Positions 23,809 to 34,005 of a stretch of 64,000 bases of DNA are shown piece by piece. Position 1 is the stretch's first letter. The number at the start of each line of letters is the position of its first letter. The position numbers were made by a program, and so were the translations under genes. The stretch is from Pestalotiopsis fici W106-1 (taxonomy: Eukaryota; Ascomycota; Sordariomycetes; Amphisphaeriales; Sporocadaceae): NCBI RefSeq assembly GCF_000516985.1, contig NW_006917094.1, positions 3,162,001 through 3,226,000 of the forward strand, written 5' to 3'. The notes under the pieces are model-generated. The model saw only the letters and a list, made by a program, of their open reading frames with translations. It was not told where the DNA came from and ran no database searches.

Positions 23809-25239
23809 TTACCTCCTCCTGGGTTTGGCTGCTTTTGAAGCAGGCTTCTTGCTACCCGCTGCAGTCTTATCTTCCACATCATCATGGCCCTCGCCTGCTT
23901 CACCCATACTTCTCCTACGTACGGTGCCAGTAGAGACGGCCACAAACTCCTCCTCGCTATCGCTCGCACCCAAGTCATAGAGCACCGGCATCCTAAAACC
24001 AGTGCCATTGACTGTTGCACCATCATCATAGCCCTTGATACGTGGATCAAGTGTCAGCACATCGATATCTTCGTCTTCAGCATCCAGTTGCCTTCTCTTG
24101 ATTTCTTCTTGGGGGTGTATATCGAACTCGTCTTCCTTCTCCACATACTCGACATTCTCCTCAACTTCCATAAAGTCGGGGGCGAGCGCCGACCACTTCT
24201 GCGGGCTTGTTACGCTCCAGATATAGATACGACCTGTCTCGAGCCCACAGGCAGCAAGCACTGCACGATGCGGATGCCACTCGATGACGCCCTGCTCTTC
24301 CTTTGGGCCCTCCAGCATGCGCACGAGAGAACCGTGGCTACGCTCCCATATGTAGATCTCATGGTTGTTGTACGTAGACGCTGCAACGTATTCGCCTGTA
24401 GCACTGAAGGTGACATGATTCCATGACAGACGATTAACCACATCTTGAAACTTGTGCTCGAGCGGGACCTGTATTGTATCCGGGTCGAGGTCTTCGGCCG
24501 ACAGGTTGGGTACGTTGAAGGTTCGTATGATGCGATCTTGCGAGTTGACAAGCAATTCTCTCCCAGACGCCGTCAAACGGGCTGTTGTGACCACGCCGCT
24601 GCATATTTTCTCGGACCATATGACCTCGTGTGTATTCGTGTCGATGATGTTCAGCTTGCCCTTGTTCGTGCCCGCTAATATATGGTCGCCCGTGGCCGAG
24701 TACACCGTCGCAGTGGTCTGCTGCTTGGCATCTTCTTTGGCGTGTTTCTCTTTCGTCGCAGTATCTGCGTCCTCGTTGTGTCGCCTCGGCGCAGAGGGCA
24801 GCGTGTGCTTGACATCAATCGGGTCGGTAACGTCCACCAAGCACGGCGCCTGCTCGAAAATGGAGGCGACGAATTGGTGGTGATTCCAGGGGTGTAGATC
24901 TGCTGTGTAGACCGGTGCTCGAAACCTGACTTCTCTGTACGGTGTACCAGCTTCCAAATCCCAGAGTACTGCCCTCCATCCTTGGCATGCGCTTAGCAGA
25001 TATCGTCCGCATCGCGACCAGCTCAAACTTGTGATAGCCGCTCTATGGCCTCGAAGTTTGCGCGCCACGCCTATCGTTTCTAGATCCCAGACAACGACTG
25101 TTCCATCGACGCGGCCCGAAGCGAGAAAGTCACCGCGGCGATTGAAACGTAGGCATGTTGTATGGCCGGAGCGGATCGTGTTTGTGATGTTCTCCGGGTA
25201 ATCTTGTAGGAGGTAATCGTCGCTGAGAAGGAGATTCAT
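23809..25239 (-). CDS. SWD1: COMPASS subunit Swd1 (RbBP5 homologue)
   Basis: WD40 subunit of the Set1/COMPASS complex that methylates histone H3 lysine 4 in the nucleus. Single exon, 476 residues, from the ATG at 25237-25239 (MNLLLSDDYLLQDYPEN). The frame is open 88 codons further upstream, but Swd1/RbBP5 proteins begin close to this Met. WD repeats run from about residue 23 (SGHTTCLRFNRRGDFLASG...VVVWDLE) through a GHRAAITSLSW repeat, EYVAASTYNNHEIYIWE and GRIYIWS near 340, the layout of RbBP5. The last 120 residues are acidic (EVEENVEYVEKEDEF) and then basic (SKKPASKAAKPRRR). It is divergent from THG1 with 463 bp between the starts. High confidence in family; the start is good but not proven. 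Confidence 0.92.
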   Translation of the reverse strand: MNLLLSDDYLLQDYPENITNTIRSGHTTCLRFNRRGDFLASGRVDGTVVVWDLETIGVARKLRGHRAAITSLSWSRCGRYLLSACQGWRAVLWDLEAGTPYREVRFRAPVYTADLHPWNHHQFVASIFEQAPCLVDVTDPIDVKHTLPSAPRRHNEDADTATKEKHAKEDAKQQTTATVYSATGDHILAGTNKGKLNIIDTNTHEVIWSEKICSGVVTTARLTASGRELLVNSQDRIIRTFNVPNLSAEDLDPDTIQVPLEHKFQDVVNRLSWNHVTFSATGEYVAASTYNNHEIYIWERSHGSLVRMLEGPKEEQGVIEWHPHRAVLAACGLETGRIYIWSVTSPQKWSALAPDFMEVEENVEYVEKEDEFDIHPQEEIKRRQLDAEDEDIDVLTLDPRIKGYDDGATVNGTGFRMPVLYDLGASDSEEEFVAVSTGTVRRRSMGEAGEGHDDVEDKTAAGSKKPASKAAKPRRR

Positions 25240-25702
25240 CGTAGCGGAGGCAACAATACAATCGCTGGTAGTGATTTCCGCACGAAGTCTTCCGAGAAGA
25301 GCGAGTTTTCGTACGATAACTCTTTCAGCAAAAGGTTGTCGCGCGTCAATGGTTGTGTCGCATGCAAGCCGCGATCGCGAAACAATTTCATTACAGCCTC
25401 GCAGCTTAGCAGCAGCGGAATGATGCAAGGCTACAGGGCCGTTGAGCTTGCGATTACCGTTGATCTCAGGGATTTGACAGGGGCCAGCCCGCTGAAACCC
25501 CACTAGATGTCAACCCCCACCAACCCACCAAGACTCAATGTTCCGCCTAAACTCAAACGCAGATCTCAAGATTTGATTGTGCATATATCTTTGGTGCCTC
25601 GGTGTGTTTCTGCCGTTTGAGTATCCGATTGGGGTCTCTTTACGCCATAATTTGCACTATAAAGAGCAATCCGTGCTACTGATAAACAAAACCTGACAAG
25701 TC
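25240..25702. promoter_or_regulatory. Divergent SWD1/THG1 promoter
   Basis: The 463-bp space between two divergent starts. On the THG1 side there is a TATAAAG at 25658-25664, 39 bases before the ATG, and an inverted CCAAT (ATTGG) at 25628-25632. Part of it is open in the SWD1 frame, which I read as leader. Confidence 0.6.
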
Positions 25703-26936
25703 ATGGCGAACTCGAGGTGAAAACAAACGAGATCCATGTATTGCGCCCTGGGTGACTAACACCGAGCAGATTTGAGTATGTCAAGGCTTTCGAGCAGGCA
25801 GACTATTTGCTGCCCAACACGTGGATAGTCGTCAGAATAGACGGACGTGGATTCACCAAGTACTCTCACACACTTCTGAATGTACATGTTTACCAAGCTG
25901 ATCGTTTTCTAGGCTCTGCACAAAGTATGGATTTGAAAAGCCCAATGATCGCCGGGCCCTGGATCTCATGAATGCCGCCGCAAAAGCCGTCATGACTGAG
26001 CTTCCCGACATCACCATTGGCTATGGTGTCAGTGACGAGTTCAGGTAGACATCCCTAGACATCGTTGCTTTCATGTACTAATAGCCACCACAGCTTTGTA
26101 TTTCATAAAACATGCACGTTATTTGAACGGAGATCAAGGTGAGTATCAAGAAGTATCACAAGAAGTGGTTTAGATTCTTGCTTATGTTACCCACAGCAAA
26201 CTGGTTTCTACTATTGTTTCCACGTTCACGGCTTACTATGTCCACCTATGGTCGACGTATTTCACCGATATGCCTCTGTCACCTCCCTTCCCTAGCTTCG
26301 ATGGGCGAGCTGTATGCTACCCAAGTGTGCAAAACTTGCGAGACTACATGAGCTGGAGACAAGTTGACTGTAAACCCCGAGTTTCCTTTGTCGTATGTCA
26401 CATTACTCATGTCTGAGCAGGCCACATCAACAACCTGTATAACACGACCTTTTGGTCGCTGGTCCAACTTGGCGGCATGTCGGGAACGGAAGCCGAGAAG
26501 TTCCTAGCAGTGAGCCAATGCAGTGTCAAATCGCGCCGCAATGCATGCTGACTGATTTCCAGGGCACCGTTTCGGCCGACAAGAACGAGATCCTTTTCTC
26601 GAGGTTTCATATCAATTACAACAATGAGCCAGAGATATACAAGAAGGGCAGTGTCGTAATTCGAGATGTAAGAATATCTGTTCCAGGAAGTGGTTGTTGT
26701 GTTGCTGATTATAATAGTATGAGCTCGTCGACCCGGGCACTCATAACGCCGCAGAAGTGGCAGATGATATTGCCGAGCCAGTGAAACAGTCCAAGACCCA
26801 GGAGGAGAATGACAGGAAGCGAAGAGCCAAGGCGCGGGTGATGGTGGAACATCTTGATATCATCAAAGATGACTTTTGGGACAGACGACCTTGGCTTCTG
26901 TCCAACAAGCCTGGCAAGGTACCGAAGCAGACATGA
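25703..26936 (+). CDS. THG1: tRNA-His guanylyltransferase Thg1
   Basis: Adds the 5' (-1) guanosine to tRNA-His in a 3'-5' polymerase reaction needed for histidyl-tRNA synthetase recognition. Eight exons by eye: 25703-25716, 25770-25859, 25913-26044, 26094-26138, 26197-26369, 26421-26509, 26563-26667 and 26718-26936, joining to 288 residues. All junctions restore strongly conserved sequence. Metal-binding residues fall at D29 (RIDGRGF) and D76/E77 (GVSDEF), the same numbers as in human THG1; the KYGFEKPNDRRALDLMNAAA block follows D29 and the C-terminal LSNKPGK tail is typical. The first coding exon is only 14 bases. It converges with TMA23 131 bp downstream. High confidence; one or two junctions could shift slightly. 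Confidence 0.93.
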
Positions 26937-27067
26937 TATCAATTCCTGATGCCCGTCTGAAATGGCCTGTCAATTCATCCCGCCCGTAGTCTGCCAGCAA
27001 GCACGCAGAGTTCGACCGTGGACAGTCTCGTGAACGAGTAGATGTAATGTGCTTTGCGGGAGCAACA

Positions 27068-27730
27068 TCAACCAGTACTGGCTTTCCGCCGCTTTTCCTC
27101 TTTTCGTGCCCGTCTCAGTGTTCTCCTTGCTCTTCGCTGCTCTTTAGTCTCGCCAGCCTTTTCTGCCTCTTTGGCAGCCTTCTTCTGTTTCTTTTTCTCC
27201 GCCTTCAGCTTGGCCTTCTCGGCAGCTGCAGCCTTTGCAGCTTCTTCAGCTTTCCTCATCTTCTTTGCCTCTCGCCGTGCTCGCCTTTCCTCTTTCGTTT
27301 CTTGTTGCCTCTCCTCTGCAGCAGGTGTGCCGGCTCCGCTGTCAGGCGGTGTCAATAACCCAGAAACCTGGTCGACTGTTCCCCTCAAGAGTCCGCCGCT
27401 GACGAAGCACGTGTAGAGCCCCCGGGTACCAGTGTATTTCTTTGCTCCCCTTGCCGTGATCTTTTCTATGTCCAGCTTGCCGCCGCCAACCGTCTGTTTC
27501 ATGGATCCGGAAGTTGTATCGATGCCCTTGAGCGCTTGGTCAAAGGCATTGAGCCACCAAGCCTCGGCCTTGTGATCTTTCTTGGAGCCGAGTCCGCGGC
27601 CATCGCTGCCTTCGCGTTTGATCAGGATGTGGTGCTTGAGACCGGTGTCGTCGCTGGTCGGATGGAGAGAATGCCCTCTTCCTCGCCACCCTTGAGAGGT
27701 CAGCAGAGCGTGGGCGTCGAGTCTGGACAT
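27068..27730 (-). CDS. TMA23: Nucleolar G-patch protein Tma23
   Basis: Ribosome-biogenesis factor of the Tma23 family, nucleolar in yeast. Single exon, 220 residues, from the ATG at 27728-27730 (MSRLDAHALLTSQGWRGRG). The frame extends 22 codons further up, but the family starts at this Met. The N-terminal G-patch-like segment (residues 5-52) contains GWRGRGHSLHPTSDDTGL and ends GRGLGSKK; a second conserved block, WWLNAFDQALKGI, follows at about 58-70, and AKKYTGTRGLYTCFVSGG lies near 95-112. The last 80 residues are a Lys/Arg/Ala/Glu-rich helix of nucleolar-targeting type. Tail to tail with THG1. The family call is from the G-patch plus lysine tail; a PinX1-like relative is the alternative. 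Confidence 0.85.
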   Translation of the reverse strand: MSRLDAHALLTSQGWRGRGHSLHPTSDDTGLKHHILIKREGSDGRGLGSKKDHKAEAWWLNAFDQALKGIDTTSGSMKQTVGGGKLDIEKITARGAKKYTGTRGLYTCFVSGGLLRGTVDQVSGLLTPPDSGAGTPAAEERQQETKEERRARREAKKMRKAEEAAKAAAAEKAKLKAEKKKQKKAAKEAEKAGETKEQRRARRTLRRARKEEKRRKASTG

Positions 27731-28557
27731 GTTGGCGTTATGCGCACTACCCTGGTGATGCCTTGAGTGCGCAGCGCAAAGGAAAAGATCAGTCAAAAAT
27801 GAGCGTGTAATTTATGCGCCGTTTGCCATAGTCCGCTACCATCGGTGGACTCTGGAAACTTTTGCAGACACTGCACTGGGACCAAAAAGTTTGGTGTGGG
27901 GTCCTTCCCTGCCCAGGTGTTTATCGATAATGTACCTAACCGTTAGTAGCGTACCGAGGCAGATAACTCAACTATACGCACCGTTGAGTCTCGATCCACA
28001 ACTATAACTTCCAGCAACTCCGTTTAATACATACCTAGGAGCAATTCGACACCTTGATTAAATAATTTCAGTAATTGAAATTTATCAAGACTTTTTTTTT
28101 TAATAATAATAATATGGTTTTGATTTTCCTTTATTTGGAGAAAGGTAACTCTTCTGATTCAGAAATATATACGGTGGAATCTGGAGAACCTCTCATCTTA
28201 CAAGAGAGTCTTGAGGATTCAAGTCGACAATGGGAAAAGTAATAACCAAGCAGAGGAGATTTGTATCTCTTTGAAGTTCTATATCTGCTAACATGTCGAG
28301 ATGATGATTACAACTTCAAAGGATACATCGAGTCGTGTATAGATATAGACATGGATATCTCAAAAGGCCTGGGTGTCGATTCCACTACGTAGCGAAGCCA
28401 TGTAAAGAATCAGAGCTGAAGTGCGGATTCTCTTCCTCTCCCTTGAGACTTAAAAAAACGATGGATTGAAACATATGCATGCTACGTATTCCTGGCTTTT
28501 CCTTGACTGAACCGTGATGTTTGAATATGTTACAGGGCAATTTGGTTCTCTATCCCG
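27731..28557. other. Intergenic between TMA23 and the ANCHR-like gene
   Basis: Both flanking genes are on the minus strand, so this holds the TMA23 promoter and the 3' UTR of the zinc-finger gene. AT-rich around 28050-28140 with a T run and AATAAT repeat. No gene seen. Confidence 0.5.
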
Positions 28558-29774
28558 TCATCTACCTTTCACAAATTTCTCCCATTGATGACCCCTTTCT
28601 TCGTAGCCAGCGCTGGGACCTACATGCATTTCTCTCCAGCATCTGGCACAGTACACATCATCATCACAGCCTAGGCATTTGATTGCTCCATCTTCCAGGC
28701 AGACCGTACACCAGGTCTTACTGTCCTCGTCCGTATAGCCATGGCGCTTGATAATGCCTGGTACAGGACGGTCTGCCGGGGCAAAGGTGGGTGCGACAGG
28801 GAGTCCCAGTTCATCGACTTGAGAGGTTGGAGCTGACGGGAGGGTACGACTATCATCACCTAGTCCATTCAGGGCAGCCATGCGTTTTGTAATATCAGCC
28901 TCAAAATCAGCGTCTTTCTCAGAGGTTTCTGGCAGATCTGATTGTTCTTGAAGCTCTGTTGGGACTGCTGGAAGGTTGAACGGATCCAAACTGGTTGTGT
29001 TCTGATCATCTTTTGGAGGCCCAGAAGACTTGATGACTTCAGACTTTTCCTCTGGCGCATTGGTGCTCTCCCAATCCACCTCATCCATGGCTCGAGCAAG
29101 AACATCGTCAACATCTCGTTGCATGTCTTCCCTGTCGGAGTCATCTTCAGAATTACCATCGCCAGCTCGGTCTTCATCGTAGCCGGGCGTTTTGATTTCC
29201 TGTTCATGCGAAGATGCTGTACCAAGCTCCTCGAGAAGTGCAGTCACCCTTCGGTGCTCGTCATCCTTACTCCGGGTAACTTCGGCGGCGACTTCTTCCA
29301 GCCACTGCTCATCAGAATGAAGATCTGCGAGGAGTTCTTCCAAGGTCTGGTCATCCGTATCAAGCAGGTCGTCTGCGCTATCATGCTCACGAGCGGATCC
29401 TGCCGACGTGGCTGGGCCCTGTGTGCCTATGTCGGTGTCTGTGACTGTAGGGATAGATTGAGGCTGTGTTTGCACAGGGGCCGGTATCGCCGAATCCGCT
29501 TGTTGTCGAAGACTCTTCAAGCGATCTGATAATCCGTCCTCCCTAGTGGCGGGTTTTGCCCGCTCAATGGTATCTGCAGGCGCCACTGACCTTCGGACAT
29601 GTTCAGTATGCTTATTTGCGCATATCTCGTGATACTCTTCTCGCAGGACTTGGCGGAGGAACGACAAGATTTGGGAAAACCTTACTTTGAGCTGCCATCT
29701 AGGTTGACAGTGGTTGGTTTCAGGGCGTTTAGGCGATCCAGCAGATTATTATCTGATCCTGCGGGGTCGGTCAT
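28558..29774 (-). CDS. ANCHR-like zinc-finger protein
   Basis: Resembles the abscission/NoCut checkpoint regulator family (ANCHR, ZFYVE19), which in animals delays cytokinetic abscission with ESCRT-III and Vps4. Exon 1 is 29774-29686 (MTDPAGSDNNLLDRLNALKP), exon 2 is 29590-28558; 373 residues. The N-terminal LLDRLNALKP and the KLSDRLKSLR-like repeat after the junction are typical of fungal members. The middle is acidic and disordered with a leucine/acid segment (DDQTLEELLADLHSDEQWLEE) that could be a MIT-interacting motif. The C-terminal finger (about 318-373) has WCTVC, CLGC, YCARCW and a GHQW ending, a B-box-like ligand pattern. The 95-base intron uses a rare AAG acceptor, chosen because it keeps the frame. 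A cytokinesis role in fungi is inference. Confidence 0.8.
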
Positions 29775-31580
29775 TGTGGGACTTTTTGTTTACTCGTCTA
29801 CGATGGAGCATGAAACGAGAGCAAGATGCAATATCAAAATGCAACGTGTGCAGTGTGCAATAAGGATCAATGCTGCACTGTGTGTCGGCAGAGTGTGAAG
29901 TGGGCGCTGAGCTGATCGTTGAAACACAACAAAGCATCAAAGTTATCTGATCGATCAAGCTGCCGCATTTGATGGGCTAGAGATCCGCACCTGCATTCGC
30001 CTAATAACACGTGCTCAGAACCAAGTGGATTCCACCTCTTCAATCAACAACTCGGCGTATTGCAAATTGTTGCAAAATTCATAAAATATTCTTCAGGGTA
30101 CGCGCGAATGGGTTGCCTCACTCACTCTGCTGGTATAGATAGCGTCATCCGAGCCACAAGCATGGATTATTAACAAGCCTTGCAATAGGAAGAGAGCGTT
30201 GCAATAATCAGGTCCTTGCATGAGTTCATGTACGCAAAATACGCCCTCGGAGGGCCAGCGCAGTTGTGCTTGGAGTACAGGAGTGTCATCCGAGCTCTGC
30301 AGCTTACTGGCACGCTGGTTGGACAAGATCCCACAATCATCGGCTGAGGCTGTGTCTGTGGCATTTTGCAAATAACAAGTCCTACCCGACACTACAGAGT
30401 ACACCTTGACGCCTACAAGGCTCATGGACAAGAACCTGCCAGTAGCCAAGCGTCCAACCCAATCTCCAGTTGCGTCGGGCGTTGAGATTGGCATTAAATC
30501 CGAACCGACCAACCGTAGGAGATGTCTCAAATGCCCAGCATAGGCTAAACTGTTTTGAGGTGCTGCGCTGATCTGGATTGCCGCGAAGGATTGTAGCTAA
30601 GCTGTTTGCAACTACCAGAATGCTGTCATGATGGTCATTGAAGCCATGCGAGCCATGTATCTCCGTACCAAACATAACTCTTCGCCGTTTTCGGGAAAAA
30701 TGTTTCGAGGGCGCATCCCCACAAGCGAAAGAAAAGATCATCATGCTTGCCATGATTGTTGTGTTTTGATGGAGATTTCAAAGTCTACAAACCTCTGAGC
30801 CACTTTTGGGCAGTTTGTCGGCGGAGTCCAGTCTCAATGGTGTCTGCGGTGGAGACCCGGGGCCTTTTCAGAGTTATGATAGCCTACAGCGAGATTCAAG
30901 CTTAAATCGAAAGTCAAAATTGGGCAAAGGGTCCACTGTTGGTAACTGTCGAATGAGTGGGAACAGCAAGTCCTACATTTTGACAAAGTATGTATTATGC
31001 AAAGAGGAAAGATGAGATGTTCAAAACCTGATAAATATGTGTTCAAAAGATCTTGGGGATCTGAGAGACTCTTATGTCATTGCCAAGCGAGACAAGTCGA
31101 CCGGTCAATGAGAGAGACTTGAATGAAGCACCAATGTCATCCGGCGCAAAGTACCTCCCTGTCAAGCCTGGGTTTGCATGCGGGCTTCGCTTTTCAGCGT
31201 CTTGGCGACCCAAATGGTGTCGGGGCGGTGCCACAAGGGTCTCCGATGTGAAAAAATATGGGGAGGATTTAAGGTAGTACGAGTGTCATCATGGGGCAAT
31301 ATCCCCGAGCGGCGAGCCTGCGACGGACCTTGCCCCCCCTACCCATTACTTAAAAACTGCATCATTGTCCTCATTCAAGGCTGAAACGTTTTCGGATTTG
31401 CGATCTACATAAACAGTCCTACCACCTATTGTATTCACGGGGTCTGCAGTCAGCATACTCCTCCTTGCTTTTTCAACAGTAACTTGGGCCTTGTTGCTTT
31501 CATTTTCTACTTGTATCCTCTTGCGCACCCTAAAGACTTGATACATCGACTTACGCACCCGGTCAGAACAAAACATTGAC
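29775..31580. other. Intergenic, 1.8 kb, divergent flanks
   Basis: Lies between a minus-strand and a plus-strand start and so should contain both promoters. Two overlapping minus-strand frames (30093-30530 and 30382-30753) reach 145 and 123 codons but show no domain or signal peptide and I do not call them. Nothing else recognised. Confidence 0.45.
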
Positions 31581-32679
31581 ATGAAGCCTCTCAACACATT
31601 GCTAGCAGTCACAGCTGTGAGCCAATGCGCTCATGCTGCCGCAGTGCCTAGCTCTAATGAAGTAGAACTGGCATCACGATCACAGGCTCATGACAACAGC
31701 TACTCATACTCAGAACGCTCGGAACACGACGACTTATGGAAGAGGAAAGGCGGCGGCGGAGGAGGTGGCCGCGGAGGTAGCTCTGGAAGCAGCAGTGGTT
31801 CATCGTCATCAGGTAGGTCAGGATCGTCCGGGTCCTCATCATCGGGGTCCTCAAGTTCATCCGGTTCGTCCCGGGGCTCATCAGGCTCCTCATCAGGCTC
31901 GTCTGGCTCGTCTGGGTCTTCAAGCTCCTCGTCAGGTTCATCAGGTTCAAGGTAAGAACGACCACATCTTTTCGTAGTTCTCATCTTTGTTAACTCTTCT
32001 CGCAGGGGGTCATCTTCCAGTTCGGGGTAAGCACCTCATAGCAAACACTTGTCTAGTGTTAATTTTTCCACCGACCCTGTGTCACTAACTCTACATTATC
32101 AGTCTGGGATCATCATCATCAAATACCGGAGGCCGAACAACAACAGGCAGCGGCGTGAAGCCATCATACGGCTCTGGCGGCAAATATTATGCTGGAGGTG
32201 CAACGCAACCATACAAAGCAGGCAGTGCCAGTGTCACTTCTAGAATCGTTCCCGGACTATTCCTTGGATCGGCTCTTGGATTCTGGGGTGCATATTGGCT
32301 TGCTGGAGCGTACCATTACCCATATGCACACCCCTACTCGTATTACAACCACTCGTCGAACCAAAACGAGACCAAGCCCGTCGAATGTCTTTGCAAAACA
32401 GACGAGGAGTGTGGTTGCGAGGATAACTCTTCCGACGAGGAGTATATGAACGGCATCCTTGGCAACGGAAGCTACGACGGACTGAACAAGTCTGTTGTCA
32501 CCGTCGCGAACGTGAACGGCACGGACACGATTTTTATCAACGGCACCTTGGCAAACGGTACGACTGCTTCGGGTGGCACAGAGGATCCTAATGCTGCTGG
32601 CAGTATGAAATCGCTCCTTCAGGCAGCCGGATGGTGGCCTCTTGCCGCCACTGCACTTGCTCTCGCTTACGTTGCGTAA
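31581..32679 (+). CDS. Gly/Ser-rich surface protein, likely GPI-anchored
   Basis: Exons 31581-31951, 32006-32026 (21 bases) and 32103-32679, joined by good GTAAGA/GTAAGC donors and CAG acceptors to give 322 residues. A signal peptide covers about 1-20 (MKPLNTLLAVTAVSQCAHAA). Residues 55-140 are Gly- then Ser/Gly-rich. The C-terminal half starts at KPSYGSGGKYYAGG, has a hydrophobic stretch (VPGLFLGSALGFWGAYWLAGAY), a CLCKTDEECGC motif and several N-glycosylation sites (NGSYD, NGTDT, NGTLANGT), and ends in a hydrophobic tail (WWPLAATALALAYVA) fit for GPI attachment. This matches a fungal family of unknown function, which I believe is catalogued as DUF7732. A cell-wall or surface role is inference from composition. 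The internal hydrophobic stretch could instead make it a membrane protein. Confidence 0.8.
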
Positions 32680-33012
32680 ACGAATTGTATATGATTATGA
32701 CCTTGAGAGACTACATGTTTAAACTTTTCTCAAATTTTTCTCTTCTCATGACTCAGCAAAAGTTGATGAATGAGATATCAGGAATGAAGGCGATTGACCG
32801 GTGTCAAGAGGTTATGGAATCTCGCTTGACGAAATGGAGGTGGCCAGTAGCACCGTTGATACCCTTGATAGCAATCCTATCATCCTATTAATTGATTTCA
32901 TAATGCAACCTTCATCGACTCGGACTGTATGAAATGTACTACTTGATCTGTGTCCAGTGTCCGCATATTTTGACTATCTATAACAGACAGGAACCTACGT
33001 CTCATGGTTCAC
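32680..33012. other. Short convergent 3' intergenic region
   Basis: 333 bp between the stop codons of two converging genes; expected to hold both 3' UTRs. No gene or clear terminator motif seen. Confidence 0.5.
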
Positions 33013-34005
33013 TTATTCATTCGTCAGATCTTCGGCTTGCCTTTCTCTTCGCCGTGCTTTGCACCAGTCACCGAGTTCTTTCCATATCCTTTCCTTCTCT
33101 TCCGGCCTCAAGGACGCTGCTAGGCCACTTGTACTTGTCGCCACAAAGACTCTTGCCCCTTTCAAGTCGCTTGTCTCGACATCTTTCCCATTGCTCTGCC
33201 CCGGAATACCCATATCCTCCGTCTCGTCCTGCCACCCGTACCGGAACTCGGCTTTGGTGATGGCTCTGCCTTTTCGAACCCTCCAAATGCTCTCCCATAT
33301 ACTTTTCCCTACAATGCAAACCACTTCAGGTCTCCACTTTCGAATCTTGTCCTCCAGGACAGCGACTCCCTCATCCATCTCGGCTCGGCTGAGCTCGGCA
33401 CCGTTGCGTGAGGGACGTGCCACAATGTTGGTGTTGCCGAGGGCAAAGCGTTCGGGCAGCGTGCCATCCTCCTCAGCCCGGCACGGCACCGGCGTGATGC
33501 CCGAAGAAAACAGCAACTTCCAGAAAAGGTTCGATGGGTGAGCGTACGCGTGCCCCGACCTTGCGGTTTGGATTCCTGGGTTCAGACCCACGAACAGGAT
33601 GAGTAGGTCCGGTCCCAGGACGTCGGGTAGCAATGGCAGGTGCGCATACGTCGAGGGGGGCGCGTACGAGCTCTTTGGCCGATTGCTACGCTTTTTCTTC
33701 GGCGATGGTGTCGAGGTTTGGGATGATGTGTCTGGGTTGCTGCTTTCGCCGGCCCCCTCGCCTGGGCCTCCGTGCTTGCGCTTGATTGGCCGCGGGGCAG
33801 GTGACGACGTCTTGGACGACGCTCTGGGAGACCGCGCTTGGGATATGGTGCTCGAGATAGGTGTCACCAAGCGTGAACTACGCCGCAAGGAGGTGGCCTC
33901 ATTATCAGAGCTGGTGTACATGAACTGATTGAGCCTGAGCCGACCTTCGAAACTGGGAGTGCTTTCGAGCGCTGGAGTTGGCTCCCCAAGTTTCGCCTTT
34001 GCCAT
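33013..34005 (-). CDS. TDG/Mug-family DNA glycosylase
   Basis: Base-excision repair enzyme of the thymine/uracil mismatch glycosylase family, acting on G:T or G:U in the nucleus. Single exon, 330 residues from the ATG at 34003-34005 (MAKAKLGEPTPALE); the longer frame above it opens with GTG, so is not used. Residues 1-115 are basic and disordered with likely nuclear signals (IKRKHGG, SPKKKRSNRPKSS). The glycosylase fold starts near 120: motif GLNPGIQTARSGHAYAHPSNLFW at about 140-162 carries the Asn at 142 that corresponds to the catalytic Asn of human TDG. The second conserved loop appears as VATSTSGLAAS near 291-301, where TDG has a Ser-rich MPSSSAR. The tail is charged. S. pombe Thp1 is the closest named relative. 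In a genome with C-to-T mutation by RIP this enzyme is of interest, but a link is speculation. Confidence 0.88.
   Translation of the reverse strand: MAKAKLGEPTPALESTPSFEGRLRLNQFMYTSSDNEATSLRRSSRLVTPISSTISQARSPRASSKTSSPAPRPIKRKHGGPGEGAGESSNPDTSSQTSTPSPKKKRSNRPKSSYAPPSTYAHLPLLPDVLGPDLLILFVGLNPGIQTARSGHAYAHPSNLFWKLLFSSGITPVPCRAEEDGTLPERFALGNTNIVARPSRNGAELSRAEMDEGVAVLEDKIRKWRPEVVCIVGKSIWESIWRVRKGRAITKAEFRYGWQDETEDMGIPGQSNGKDVETSDLKGARVFVATSTSGLAASLRPEEKERIWKELGDWCKARRRERQAEDLTNE

Noticed and set aside
30093..30753. Two overlapping minus-strand frames of 145 and 123 codons
   Set aside because: No domain, signal peptide or start context; a spliced gene cannot be built that resembles a known family. 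Could be revisited with RNA evidence.
31700..31984. Asp/Glu/Pro-rich frame opposite the Gly/Ser-rich gene
   Set aside because: Antisense of TCN/GGN repeats necessarily reads as acidic and Pro-rich; no independent support.
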